Source: Hippasteria phrygiana
Lineage: Eukaryota; Echinodermata; Asteroidea; Valvatida; Goniasteridae
Length of the DNA: 64,000 nt
Assembly: GCA_037893225.1 (NCBI GenBank)
Contig: JAZGUH010000419.1
Span: 186,001-250,000, forward strand
Direction of reading: 5' to 3'
Shown: positions 22,889 through 33,279 of the stretch, in pieces
Position numbering within the stretch: the first letter of the stretch is position 1
Layout: each line of letters starts with the position of its first letter
Translations under genes and position numbers: made by a program
The notes under the pieces: generated by a model
Database searches by the model: none
Told to the model about the DNA's origin: nothing
The model's input: the letters and a program-made list of their open reading frames with translations, nothing else

Positions 22889-23201
22889 GTGCCTTCTATC
22901 TTGAAGGGTGATCATGTAAAGCAGTTTACCTGCCAAACAAGTAAAAGAAGTGTGAAGTCAATTTTAGTGATACTTGATGGGAAATTACACGTCGGGTGTA
23001 AAGGGGACACCAAAACATGTCACACTTTTGGATCCCTAATTTATAGAACGACCCATGTGCCTATCGAATGAATCCCGAATTGATGAAAACAGCACCAATC
23101 TGCGCACTTCATGTTGGAAAGCAAGGATCTCATGCGAGTTAAAAACTTACTATGTTAAACCTGCCACTGCAATTCATGGCGCGATTGAATTTGTTGAATA
23201 G
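22889..23201 (+). pseudogene. Frameshifted copy of the 104-residue frame
   Basis: It starts with MPSILKGDHVKQFTCQTSK as in arm 1. It loses the frame after about 60 residues because of one extra base near 23068, but retains the terminal IHGAIEFVE and TAG in another frame at about 23173-23201. Confidence 0.5.
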
Positions 23202-23725
23202 AACTGTTTGTTTATCCTCAAGAGCCTCGCTTTCAACTGAAGTGTGCATACAGGGCTAATGTGAAATTCCTCTTCCTAAAGTTCCAACATAACTTTAGAT
23301 CAAACAGAGAGCCCTATATTTAATAAATGTAATTTTCACAATATTTTAATGGCAAAGTTTTTGGCTTGTGTTTACACTCATTTTCACTACATCAGGATAC
23401 TGTAGTTAAACAAAACCAAGTGAAAGTTTAAAGGAAAATACAGTAGTAGTCAACCTTCTTCAGCAAGGTCGTTTGGACCAGCCAAATAAACCAAGGTAAC
23501 ATTGCTCTCCCTTGCAAATGCATCAAAGCTACTTACATACCGATTCAAAAATTGCACAATTATAACCCTGGTAACAGTGAACATGCTTTTGGCAATAATG
23601 TTCAAGCTATTTACATGTGTAGATACATACCTGCTTACGAAAAGTATCAATATACGTTATCCCACGAGTGTGAGTGGAATTTATCTTTAAGCAAACTTGA
23701 TGCACAATCAGGCCCTTCGCTGGGT

Positions 23726-23755
<30 letters not shown>
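23726..23755 (+). repeat. Poly-G run (30 G)
   Basis: The longest homopolymer of the window, homologous to the poly-C run at 13895-13918 on the opposite arm. Confidence 0.9.
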
Positions 23756-23756
<1 letters not shown>

Positions 23757-23975
23757 GGACCAGCCCCACCCTCCACAACCAATTGGCACCCCACTGGCAA
23801 GAACCAAAAGCATCTTGTATAATGTCCCTAGCTGGCACTGTGGCCCCCGACATTATTGTGCCTTTGCACAATAAAGATGGAAAACGGGCAGTTTCATTGA
23901 TATTGTACCCGTGCACATCCACACTGCACATCCCCATCCAACTTTTTTCCAGTACAACTACAGCTGGGTGTAAGT

Positions 23976-24505
23976 GTACGGTCCATCCCGGTTGTTGCCA
24001 CCCTCCTGCTGTGTGTAAGAGTTCCACTGAGGAGTCCGAGGTATTGTACGGTCCATCCTGGTTGTTGCCACCCTCCTGCCGTGTGCAAGAGTTCCACTGA
24101 GGAGTCCGAGGTATTGTACGGTCCATCCCGGTTGTTGCCACCCTCCTGCTGTGTGTAAGAGTTCCACTGAGGAGTCCGAGGTATTGTACGGTCCATCCTG
24201 GTTGTTGCCACCCTCCTGCCGTGTGCAAGAGTTCCACTGAGGAGTCCGAGGTATTGTACGGTCCATCCCGGTTGTTGCCACCCTCCTGCTGTGTGTAAGA
24301 GTTCCACTGAGGAGTCCGAGGTATTGTACGGTCCATCCTGGTTGTTGCCACCCTCCTGCCGTGTGCAAGAGTTCCACTGAGGAGTCCGAGGTATTGTACG
24401 GTCCATCCTGGTTGTTGCCACCCTCCTGCCGTGTGCAAGAGTTCCACTGAGGAGTCCGAGGTATTGTACGGTCCATCCCGGTTGTTGCCACCCTCCTGCT
24501 GTGTC
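23976..24505 (-). repeat. 70-bp minisatellite, expanded allele
   Basis: The motif GTTGTTGCCACCCTCCTG recurs exactly every 70 bp at 23991, 24061, 24131, 24201, 24271, 24341, 24411 and 24481. Two unit types differ at fixed sites (CCCGG with CTGTGTGTAAG versus CCTGG with CCGTGTGCAAG). They occur in the order A B A B A B B A, so the array probably grew in 140-bp steps. On the minus strand no frame contains a stop across the array. Since 70 is not a multiple of three, each frame gives the same 70-residue repeat in a different phase. Arm 1 has under two units, so expansion is specific to arm 2. Confidence 0.9.
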
Positions 24506-26074
24506 TTAGTTCTTCCCGTCTTCTCCGATCCCTCTCATCAGCCCGTTGCTGATATTCAAGTAGACTCACTACTCGCCTCATCAATACCAGAGGTTTTGCT
24601 CGCCCGTGCCTTCTTCACAATGGCTATAACAAATGACAGTGAGTAAAGATCCTGTACTTTAAAAGAAGGTAATATAAAACATTTGCAAACATCACAAACC
24701 AAAAATAATGAATTATTATAAAATACCTTACTTGACTAAGTAAATAATGATCTCAAGCAACCTGTGAAATCATGGCACCTGGTGAGCTGTCATTTTTGTT
24801 TTAAATGGTATTTTTATATCAATTTCCAGTGATTGTCAGCCAGCCATCGCTGGAAATGGTCTAGTTCCCAGACTTTATAATCAACGTCTATCTATCTATC
24901 TATATATCTGAAAAACGGGTCATGGACCAAACAACAAGAACATTTTATTTTTTTTCTCCAAACATCTACACACAGGAAACTTTAAATTGGTCAGCGTTAC
25001 AGTATTTGCTATAAAATACTAACCTCCAATTCCATTCATTTCTGAAAATTACAGCAAAAGCAAATGTTTTATACAACATTAAATAGTTCCCCCACTTGCA
25101 TACATGTACAAGAAAATCATTAACCCTAAAATTTCCAAATCATCAAAATTTCCTTTTTTTTGCCAAATGAATGACTTTGGAAGTTGAAGCATCGGAGGAT
25201 TTTGTAGGATTGAGGCCATTTGCCTCTGGAGGAAAATGGAGGATCCAATCTGTTGCTGGATAATTTCGGAGGATTGAGGTTACTGGGACATCTATCCAAA
25301 ACCCAATGGAGGCTTTTGCAGGATAAGGCAGCGGTCCCCAGTACCAAACATTGGAGCAGTTTGGAATCTGAGGATATTGGAGGATTCAGGTTACATGTAG
25401 GACAAATGATGTAGGGAGTTCGGGTTCTAGTGTACTATACGTAAATTCTTTGGCAATGCCTGTGAAAGTTACCTTGAAATTGGGTTCTTGATGATGATGA
25501 TGCTGCCTTGGCCATCGTCTTGTCTCCATGGGAATCAGTTACAGGATCCATTGATGTCGTTTATCAGATGTATCAAAGTCTGAAAGAAAGATTACATTTG
25601 GTCGGCAAAAGCAAAAAAGCTTCAGTATTGTCTTCTTCAAAAAAGGGAAAGAGGTCCTTCTTTACTCCTTAAGTTCAATACTTACAAAGCTCTAAAATAT
25701 TTCTAGCACCCGATGGAATTACATTTACCTCCAGAATTGTCAAAATCCTCAAAGTCTTGACTCTGGTCGTCCTCTGTACATGTAGTCTCCATGATGTCAT
25801 TGTCAAGATGGTAGCGATTGTCTATCACTCATGGGGCGTTGACCTAATACAAGATAACAAAAAGGCTACAATGTACATATAAAATATATAAATCAAATAT
25901 TAGGCCAATTAAAAAAACGAAAAAAAAAAACACCATTTGATCGTCCCTGCCTGGCTCCTTTTATTGAAGCTGCATCATTTTTTTTTTTTGGCCCTCCAAA
26001 AAAGCTACATTTTTCATGCATTTTGATTTATCTTTGCGCCATTCTTTTGATGATCGATTTCATTTCCCAATGTT

Positions 26075-26520
26075 TAAGACTTCCACAAAATTTGTTAGTA
26101 AAAGTTTAGTAAAAGTCCCCGGAAATACAAAAAATGTGCTCACTGCGTATGTTCAGTGCCTTTGCGGTCAAATAATAGCTGAAATGAATCTGATGCTGGT
26201 TCACAGTCAAATGTAACTACTACCTTTGGAAAATACACCGTACCAATTCATTACGGCTGTCCTGAATATACCGAATATTCAAATATTTGATTACCCGAAT
26301 ATTTAAATATCTTTTTGCCGGTTCGACTATTAAAAAAATATATATACAGATACGAGACTAACATGTATGCTATTTTAATAGATAAGTTACGGCGTGCCTT
26401 TCGTGCAACTTTATTGCCGTAGCATGCAATTGAAGTTGCAGTTGACGCATTGAAAACTTGATCAGCTATTATCTAATATTTGAATATTTGGTCAGCCCAG
26501 TTTTAAATAGTCGAATACTA
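26075..26520. other. AT-rich segment specific to arm 2, with inverted motifs
   Basis: Arm 1 passes directly from sequence matching 26525 to sequence matching 26070. The extra DNA contains CGAATATTCAAATATTTG-type motifs and inverted GACTATTTAAAA/TTAATAGTCG-like pieces at 26320 and 26505, as in small AT-rich foldback elements. No gene. Confidence 0.45.
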
Positions 26521-26966
26521 AATTATTCAAAAATGAAGAGCCCTACAATTAATGTCAATGTCAATTTTGCAACCTTTTTTATTTAGACTACGTTTCAATT
26601 CATTATTTTGCAGTCTTTTCATGATGAGAGGTGTCCTTAACTACACTTTTACCTGAATATGCACCATGTAAAACCAGGCAGGCAGAAAAATATTCAGGGT
26701 GGCCATTGATTGTTTGGCCAATGAAACAAAATGTGTGAACAATTTGTAAAACCTTACCCAACACTTTCAAGTTCTTCAGGCTTTCCTGATATGTACCCTG
26801 CTATCAGCGATTACTTCCTTAGCGGATGTAGTGCGTTGCTGAATTTGAGTTTTTCCATTGGATAGTGGTTGCTTGGTTAGCAGTCTAGGAAGACTTCACC
26901 ATGGTTGAGTTGGCCAACATGGTACAATCATCAGTGCCATCCCTCTGTCTGCTCTCAATTACGTAC

Positions 26967-27100
26967 TGTATTGCTCAACGATAACACCACCTGGCTGGTT
27001 GTACTCGATACAATGGCTTATTTCCATGTACTTTACATCAGTTATTCCTAGACGGAATTCCTTCAACATTCTCTTCAGGATGTCATTTTCACGCTCCAAT
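26967..27100 (-). CDS. Putative exon of a coiled-coil protein (LERENDILKRMLKEF exon)
   Basis: On the minus strand an acceptor (TTTTGCAACAG) precedes 27100 and a GTACGT donor follows 26967. The 134-nt exon has one open frame: RLERENDILKRMLKEFR, then LGITDVKYMEISHCIEYNQP, then GGVIVEQY. The first part has a leucine heptad pattern. Its starting phase (one base) fits the ends of the coiled-coil exons at 28385 and 42407, which leave two bases. Block A of arm 2 could follow and would add a short tail. I do not recognise the family. Confidence 0.5.
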
Positions 27101-27174
27101 CTGTTGCAAAAGTGACAAAAAGAAATCTGAAAATACTTTCATGAATTGTAACCATGGGAAGCCTGATTACGCTA

Positions 27175-28345
27175 TACGATAGTCACCAGTCTTGGTTCAA
27201 GACGATAGTGATCAATAACAGATCGTGCACTGCCTCTAATTAGTTTCAGCAGCGCGCCCTCTAACAGTACGATTAGACCAACTCATGGGCTTGTACTATC
27301 TGGAGAATCCTGTAGTAATGTGAGCGCGGCCGTAATATGCAGATGATCCGTTCGTGTAAATTTTCATAACCTTCGAACAACATGGCGGTTCATTCGGCGA
27401 CCCACCATATCGTACGATAATGGAAGAAAGCAGATAGTTTATGCGCGTTATATTGAGCGCGCCGCATAGCTATAGCATCTTTTGAAGGAACATGCAAAAC
27501 CTATTTCTGTTAAACATGAAGTTGGTGCTTTTCTTGGGGATGTTGTCGGGTGTAATACTTCTGCATCACATTAAGTTTGCGATTCTTGTCACATGAAAAT
27601 ATTAGTCAAAGCAATCGCAGATGGAATTCGTAATCAATTCAGTTTTGATGATTCCCCCTCCCCTTTTTTTGTTAAGTGAATTTCGTACTGAAATTCAATA
27701 GGAATTATCACACAGGCTAGCCGAGGGGTTTAGGGTATACAAGTCGGTCTATTTGATGGTTTTATAAATATCCCTTTTTCCATTCATGTTCCCAACCACT
27801 CTTTTGTACCCCCCCCCCCCCCCCCCACCTCCCCTCCCAACTCATCTCTGTGAATCATTTCTGTCCTTACTACTATGGCGAGTGATTTGAAGGTGAAGTT
27901 GTTCTTGAAATCAAAACGGAGGCACAGATTGAAAAATTGAGCAGTTTTCCAGGACGCGGTCGGTTAGTTCAGTCCCAGTCACAATACAAGCAAAGTTCTT
28001 TGCCCTGTGGGAATCGCGTATCGTATGATCACTTGTAGTACGCGGCCCGTACAGTCTAGTCATGTTTTGTGACCCTGGGCCATATAGCCCTAGACCCGAC
28101 TCATTAATATGTTCAGGTCATCACGTAATACATATGCATTTCTGTTTTGCGATCGTTAATTGGTTCCCTTGGAAAGCCGAGGGAATAAGGAAAAGTTAAA
28201 CCACTGGTGCAGGATTCCCAAGATGATAGTGCGAGCCCATGAGTTGGTCTAATTGTACTGTTGGAGGGCGCACTGCGGAAACGAATCAGCGGCAGTGCAT
28301 GCCTTATTGATCACCATCGTCTTGAACCAAGACAAGATGGTCACT
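27175..28345. repeat. Inverted repeat pair with ~0.9-kb spacer
   Basis: 27175-27315 is the diverged reverse complement of 28196-28345: CTTGGTTCAAGACGATAGTG against TGATCACCATCGTCTTGAACC, and GACCAACTCATGGGC against GCCCATGAGTTGGTC. The spacer holds a 20-base C run near 27810 and no gene. Confidence 0.6.
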
Positions 28346-28497
28346 TGTTCTTGTGATCATTGCTACATCAAATGGGTTTCTTACCTCATAACTTTCTCCT
28401 CGCTGTGTCTTAAACTTGCTTCTGTGCATTCCAACAAGTCTTTGGCTTCCTTGCGTCTTTTTTCTAAATATAAAACACGTTGCTTCAAGAGTAGTCC
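28105..28497 (-). repeat. Dispersed/tandem repeat unit carrying coiled-coil exon, unit 1
   Basis: It shares CATTAATATGTTCAGGTCAT through the coiled-coil exon with unit 2 (29089-29822); the later part is shared with unit 3 (42229-42861). A LINE fragment follows directly, cutting the exon's 5' part. Confidence 0.75.
28385..28495 (-). pseudogene. Coiled-coil exon, copy 1 (5' end cut by LINE sequence)
   Basis: The minus strand reads KQRVLYLEKRRKEAKDLLEC, then TEASLRHSEEKVMR, and leaves two bases at a GTAAGA donor (after 28385). The frame is open and heptad-like. The acceptor and first ten or so codons seen in copies 2 and 3 are missing. Phase fits the exon at 26967-27100. Confidence 0.55.
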
Positions 28498-28504
28498 AGT
28501 TCAG

Positions 28505-29095
28505 TTTATTTAAGATGACCTTGCTTGGGGTACTCCATGTAGCGTTTTGTATAAGTCAAGCACCTCTGTTTTGGAGTTTTTGCAACTTGTTCTTCAGCGT
28601 GTTGCCACAGTTACTCCAAACATCACAATAGTCAAGGTGAGGTCCGATAATTGCATTCTACAGTAAATTGCATGTTTTAGAAGGGATGACATTTTAAGCC
28701 TTCTTTATCACATAAGGTCCTCTAAGTACCTTATTCGTTACATGCTCATACTGATTATTCCACGATAAAATTTCATAAAGTATGACACCGAGATGTTTAC
28801 AATTCTGGACACGTTTCAGACTAGTTCCATTTATGTTAATATACATACAATCATTTGGCAAACTACGCAGTCTTGGTTTCGTACCTATAAGAATATATTC
28901 CGATTTACTGACATTAAGGCTAAGTTTATTGTTATTAAGCCAAGTTTTTACATTCTGTAGATCTGCATTGATTTTACTTTGTATATCATTTACATCACTG
29001 CCGGCATAGTCTAGAATATTGTCGTCAGCAGACATGTACTCGTTTTACAGCAGTTTAGATTATTAGGTAAATCATTAATATATCAAATAAACATT
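28505..29095 (-). mobile_element. Non-LTR retrotransposon (CR1/Jockey-type) RT fragment
   Basis: Read on the minus strand, INDLPNNL lies near 29075. It is followed by SADDN (from the usual YADD/FADD catalytic motif), then INADLQNVKTWLNNNKLSLN, KHLGVIL, HVTNKVLRGPYVIKKA and, after a frame break, PHLDYCDVWSNCG and KLQKLQNR. This is the end of the RT palm and the thumb region of a LINE. The first aromatic residue of the catalytic motif is Ser and several breaks exist, so it is dead. It lies exactly between repeat units 1 and 2. Confidence 0.8.
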
Positions 29096-29822
29096 AATAT
29101 GTTCAGGTCATCACGTATGCATGTCTGTTTTGCGATCGTTAATTGGTTCCCTTGGAAAGCCGAAGGAAAAAGTTAAACCACTGGTGCAGGATTCCCAAGA
29201 TAATAGTGCGAGCCCATGAGTTGGTCTAATTGTACTGTTGGAGGGCGCACTGCGGAAACGAATCAGCGGCAGTGCATGCCTTATTGATCACCATCGTCTT
29301 GAACCAAGACAAGATGGTCACTTGTGTTCTTGTGATCATTGCTACATCAAATAGGTTTCTTACCTCAAAACTTTCTTCTTGTCCCTTTGGCTCAAACTTT
29401 CTTCTGTAGCCTCTAACAAGTCTGATGCCTCCTTTCTTTTCGTTTTCTAAATATGAAACACGTTGGCGTAGTCTTCGTATTTCTAGATCTGTGGAATAGA
29501 TATGGGGCAAAAAAGGTTTGCTGAATTATTTCACGTGGACTGCGATGGACCTATGATGTAATGTCACACAATTTTTACCTTGTTGCATTTGTGAAGCCAG
29601 GTATGGACAGACAACTACGCTGTGGTATTATGGTATGCATTTCAGTACATACATTTTGGGGTCATGCTTTTTTTTGCGGCAACAAGCCCCTCTGAAAGCG
29701 TACAGCGAAGGCAGAAATACCTGTGCACAGCATCGTGATTTATTTCATGCACGAAACAGCTGGCTTTGCAAAGCGCTGCATCGCTCTTTTCAGGGAATCA
29801 GTTTAAGAATTGTTGAGCTATG
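29089..29822 (-). repeat. Repeat unit carrying coiled-coil exon, unit 2
   Basis: The first part repeats unit 1. From 29183 to the end it is nearly identical to unit 3 (42229-42861). It includes the exon at 29364-29488 and a possible 41-nt mini-exon at 29579-29619 (acceptor CCACAG, donor GTAAAA), also conserved in unit 3. Confidence 0.8.
29364..29488 (-). pseudogene. Coiled-coil exon, copy 2 (one-base insertion)
   Basis: Acceptor (TATTCCACAG) and donor (GTAAGA) are intact. It starts DLEIRRLRQRVSYLENEK. Relative to copies 1 and 3 it carries one extra A near 29445, so the second half shifts out of the heptad frame and the exon is 125 rather than 124 nt. Joined to the next exon it would stop quickly. 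Confidence 0.55.
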
Positions 29823-30095
29823 CACAACTTTAGCCGGCATTTATTTTAGAAAAACTGTTATCAGCCCAAATGCCTCATTTGGCAACCATTTCGTGCACCT
29901 TGACCGCCCTCCCTGTAGTAATAAAAATAAAACATTCAGACAAAAAGGGGGGGGGGGAGGCAAAAAATTGACAGTACAACATTTTGTGTATTCTATTTAC
30001 TCTAGTTTTTGTTTAGTTGTATCTGTTTTCGTTTCTTTTGTGCCATAATTGCCCATCAACGAATAAGAAACGAAAAACATGGCCATACGTCATAT
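29823..30095. other. Unassigned DNA after unit 2
   Basis: The frame at 29635-30048 overlaps the repeat and then continues through a G-run. It shows no domain and is probably not a gene. Confidence 0.3.
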
Positions 30096-30096
30096 G

Positions 30097-30345
30097 CGCC
30101 CCCGGGTGGTCGCTGTGTCGCCCCCGGGTGGTCGCTGTGTCGCCCCCGGGTGGTCGCTGTGTCGCCTTCTGAATAACTGAAAAGCAAACCAATTAGAACA
30201 TTTTAATTTTTGCTTTTATAATTAACCTATTGAATGTTCCCGAAGCAGAACATGCTCTGCAGTTGGGCGTCTCCGATCCCAAGTCGTAAGACGAAGCCGA
30301 AGCCAATCAATTCTCATAATACGAAGAGCACATGCGAATCATTCG
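30097..30345 (+). repeat. Dispersed repeat with 22-bp minisatellite (three units)
   Basis: Three copies of CGCCCCCGGGTGGTCGCTGT plus GT, period 22, start at 30097, 30119 and 30141. The body TAACTGAAAAGCAAACCAAT..GTCGTAAGACGAAGCCGAAG follows and is repeated after a related 22-bp array at 36806-37125. A diverged body is at 41040-41165. Confidence 0.8.
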
Positions 30346-31500
30346 ACTACAGCAGGTGTACTGTGACGTTTAATGATGCTAGAATAGGGTAGTCTGAGAA
30401 GTCAAAAAGAGATGTGGAATGCGTATGCTTACAGGGGGGGGGGGGGGGGGCACCACTGCATATGCCATGCGTGCAGGGGGGAGGGGGGTAAAAAATGTCG
30501 GCATTTCGTGCGTACGTACTTCATGGACGACCCCTTGAGCGAGAGTGAGCATAAGCATGCCTCAACCGGGTAACGCAAAATGGACCTTACCAACAGAGGG
30601 CGCTGTGAATTACACTGTCATAATTCGAACTTATTTACGTTGAACAAATCAAGACCAGTTAGAAGAAAAAAATTCCACAAACACCATTTTAAAGCCCAAA
30701 AATATATAAATTGCTGAAGAAACATTTTTTCCTTTTTATAAATATGCATGTGGTCAACCAGAATTGCCACGAGCACCTTGAATAAAGGCTAGTCATACGG
30801 TGGACAGCACCCTCTCTTAAAAGCTTCATACCAGTAAACGGCTGTGAGACAAAATTCTGTTTACCAATGGCATTCACAATGGGCGATGATGGTACCATTT
30901 ACCAAGGCAAACAAACCTTTGCATAGCTAACAACCTGTTGGGGGGGGGGGGGGGGGGGGCGGGAGTTACATACAAACATTAAGTTGAGTCATTGAAATGT
31001 CAAATGTATATGTCTACAATTATTTTAAGTCAGTGTGGTGGACATTTAAATTTAACATGCACAAGAGTCACTGCTGCACAAAATCATCACATGGAATAAT
31101 TTGGGGGTAACATAATTTGGTGGAACTTGATGTTTAATGCATGGCTTATCTGGTGGGGGTGCCAGGGGGGAAATCTTCCCCTCTCCCCCACCCAATAATT
31201 GGCAGTTCAGCACAAGAAAAACATAGCATGGGGCAGCAGCGGGCCGGCACTGGTACTACTTTAATCCCTTCCCCAACTTACAGAAGCGTTCGGACACTCC
31301 TATCAGGGATTAATGGTCATCAGTAATGTGGTCATGGTGGTTTGCTAATATGTGCTGGTGTTTTAGAAAGAAAAAAAAGCAAAGGCTTCTTGTTTTTCTT
31401 GTGCCAGTTTCGTTTTCTCGACACGGATCAACAGAAGATGGCACTACATTCATACGGATCAACACAAGAGGGCGCCACAACATTTACTATGCTTTATGCT
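30346..31500. other. Unassigned DNA with two long G runs
   Basis: G runs lie near 30435 and 30940. Only short frames occur. The block at 31140-31290 (GGGGGTGCCAGGGGGGAAAT, then GGGCAGCAGCGGGCCGGCAC) resembles 16140-16250 and 21870-21960, so it is a copy of a repeat present in both arms. No gene. Confidence 0.45.
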
Positions 31501-31501
31501 G

Positions 31502-32026
31502 CAGTCACACTTTCACGTAAAGCCTCGCCGTAAGGGCCACGTAAGGCCATTTTTGTGATAAGGGGTGGGACGTGGCTATCCCGTGGCAGTTACGGGGTCT
31601 ACGTGGCACTTACTGCAAGGTAGAGCGGAAATTTCAAAATGTTCAAAATTTCACCACGTAAAGTCAGCCCTGTCCACTGCCGTGGCGCCTACGTGACGGC
31701 CGTCACGGGGCTACCCCCGTGACGACCACGTAATACGTGGTGCTACGTGGCACTACATGGCAATTACGGGGGACCCCTATTTGCCACGCATTAACCCTGT
31801 ATTGGCCACCTAGAACCCGAATAGCGCCACGTGAAGGAGCGACCCGCGGCACTTTTTACGTGTTTTTTACGTGTCTCTTGCGGGACACGTGGCTCCCACG
31901 TGGCAGTACGTGGCAAAGACGTGTCACGTAGCTCTTACCTGGCACATACGTGACAACGTAGCAAGTACGTGGCTATATTCTGCAGCTACACGTGGCTCCT
32001 ACGTGGCCCGCGGTTTACGGTGACTG
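31502..32026. mobile_element. Short TIR element filled with ACGTGGC-type motifs
   Basis: It starts CAGTCACACTTTCACGTAAA and ends (reversed) CAGTCACCGTAAACCGC, a short imperfect inverted repeat. The interior is CpG-rich and contains about twenty ACGTG/CACGT cores, mostly within TACGTGGC or GCCACGTA, in both orientations. No reading frame with a domain was seen. Target duplication not resolved. Confidence 0.55.
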
Positions 32027-33170
32027 AACATTTTACAAAATAGAAGCCCCCAAATTAATTAGTGGCAAACTAAAAAATCTGTTCCTTTTCTATATTGTTT
32101 TTCCCACTCAATTGGCGAACTCCTGTTGACTTTTCGTTACAGTATGGTGCGACCAGGGGATGCGGAGTAATATAACCGAATCACTAAGGGGTTGTTGACA
32201 GTTCCTCTATCAAATAGAAACAGATTTTGGCCCCAAAAATCTTTGGATTTGGTCCGTCCAAAACGTTTTCGGGAGGGATAAATATCAATGACGTCATCAC
32301 TAAGCTGAAAGTGGGCAGAGGCAATTTTTGTGACTGAATATTTCTTGTTGTGGCCAGCCACGACAGCTGTTTCATAATGGTGCAATAGAAAAAAGTAACG
32401 TACAAGAGCGGGAAAGTTGAGTAATGAGTATTGAGTATTTCGGTAGTTTTGGTGAAAAAATTGAAAATTTTGTTCGCCGAATGTTTTATTTATCTGAAGG
32501 CCGATTTTCACCATTTTTGAAGGGAGAGTTCGAAACTTATGCATATTCATTGCATAAATTTCCAGGATGTAGGGTGGTCCCAGTGAGGAGACATTCATAA
32601 ATTTGCCTATGCACATTTGGAAATCCGAGTCGCGTACATAAAAGCAAATTGAAGGGCGATTAGTTCAGTTTGGACGCGCGAAACACAAACGTGCATGCCG
32701 AGAGTGCGACATTTTATCTAGACTTCTAGCTCAGTTTGATCCATTGTGCGTTTGAGAATGTTGTTTGACCTTTTATTTGCTGGCAACGCACACCGTACGT
32801 ATTTCCAAGAGTCATCAAGGGACGATGACTCCAAGGCGGGGAAGGTTGTGAGTATATGTGTTCTCAATGTTTAGGTAATCTTAACCCCTTGAGTACGGTA
32901 TTTTTAGGGGAGACGTCAGGCCGGTTCTGGCAGCCAAGCGAACCGCCTACAATGTGTTTGTGCAGTCAAGCGTAACATAAACAATAATCCAACAATGGAT
33001 TGAAACTGCACAAATAACCCCTATAGATGTCATCCGGGTTAATGTTTAAGCGGCATTTTAGAAACCGCTTTGAGTTGTGTCATCTCTATGCCAGTAGGCG
33101 AGCGGTGGCGCCCTGTATCTTATAAAGGTACTTGTAAAAGAAGATAGGAAAAACAAAGCTCCATGTTTAC
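32027..33170. other. Mostly unassigned; contains one 159-residue minus-strand frame
   Basis: The frame at 32137-32616 (minus) is open but shows no domain, signal peptide or membrane segment that I can recognise. I do not call it a gene. Confidence 0.3.
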
Positions 33171-33279
33171 CTTTTTCTTTGATAACTTCGTCTTTCTGCA
33201 TTAGCTGCACATCTGTGTCATCTCTGAGCATTTTTTCCCAGGCAATATCTCTTTTAAGCTTTGTTATTGTTTCTCCCAT
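33171..33279 (-). CDS. Putative upstream coiled-coil exon (MGETITKLKRDIAWEK)
   Basis: On the minus strand a pyrimidine-rich tract and acceptor (ATATATAG) precede 33279 and a GTAAAC donor follows 33171. The 109-nt exon reads MGETITKLKRDIAWEKMLRD, then DTDVQLMQKDEVIKEK, and leaves one base. That phase fits the two-base start of the exons at 29488 and 42530. Together with the exon at 27 kb, the three blocks form a consistent order on one strand. Charged heptads suggest a coiled coil. Whether a full transcript exists is unknown. Confidence 0.45.

Larger units (their letters stand above)
21738..27000 (-). repeat. Large inverted duplication, arm 2
   Basis: Reverse-complement partner of 9330-16384. 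It lacks the Harbinger MITE (empty site near 24738) and the 1.75-kb segment of arm 1. It has an expanded 70-bp minisatellite and about 0.45 kb of extra AT-rich sequence at 26075-26520. It also reaches the coiled-coil exon at 26967-27100, whereas arm 1 stops at the end of that exon. Confidence 0.85.

Noticed and set aside
23552..24100. 182-residue plus-strand frame through the poly-G run and minisatellite
   Set aside because: It runs through a 30-G homopolymer (Gly tract) and repeat DNA, and the homologous arm 1 sequence does not keep it.
32137..32616. 159-residue minus-strand open frame as a gene
   Set aside because: No recognisable domain, signal peptide, membrane segment or conserved partner in this window, and composition is like surrounding noncoding DNA. 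Length alone is not enough.
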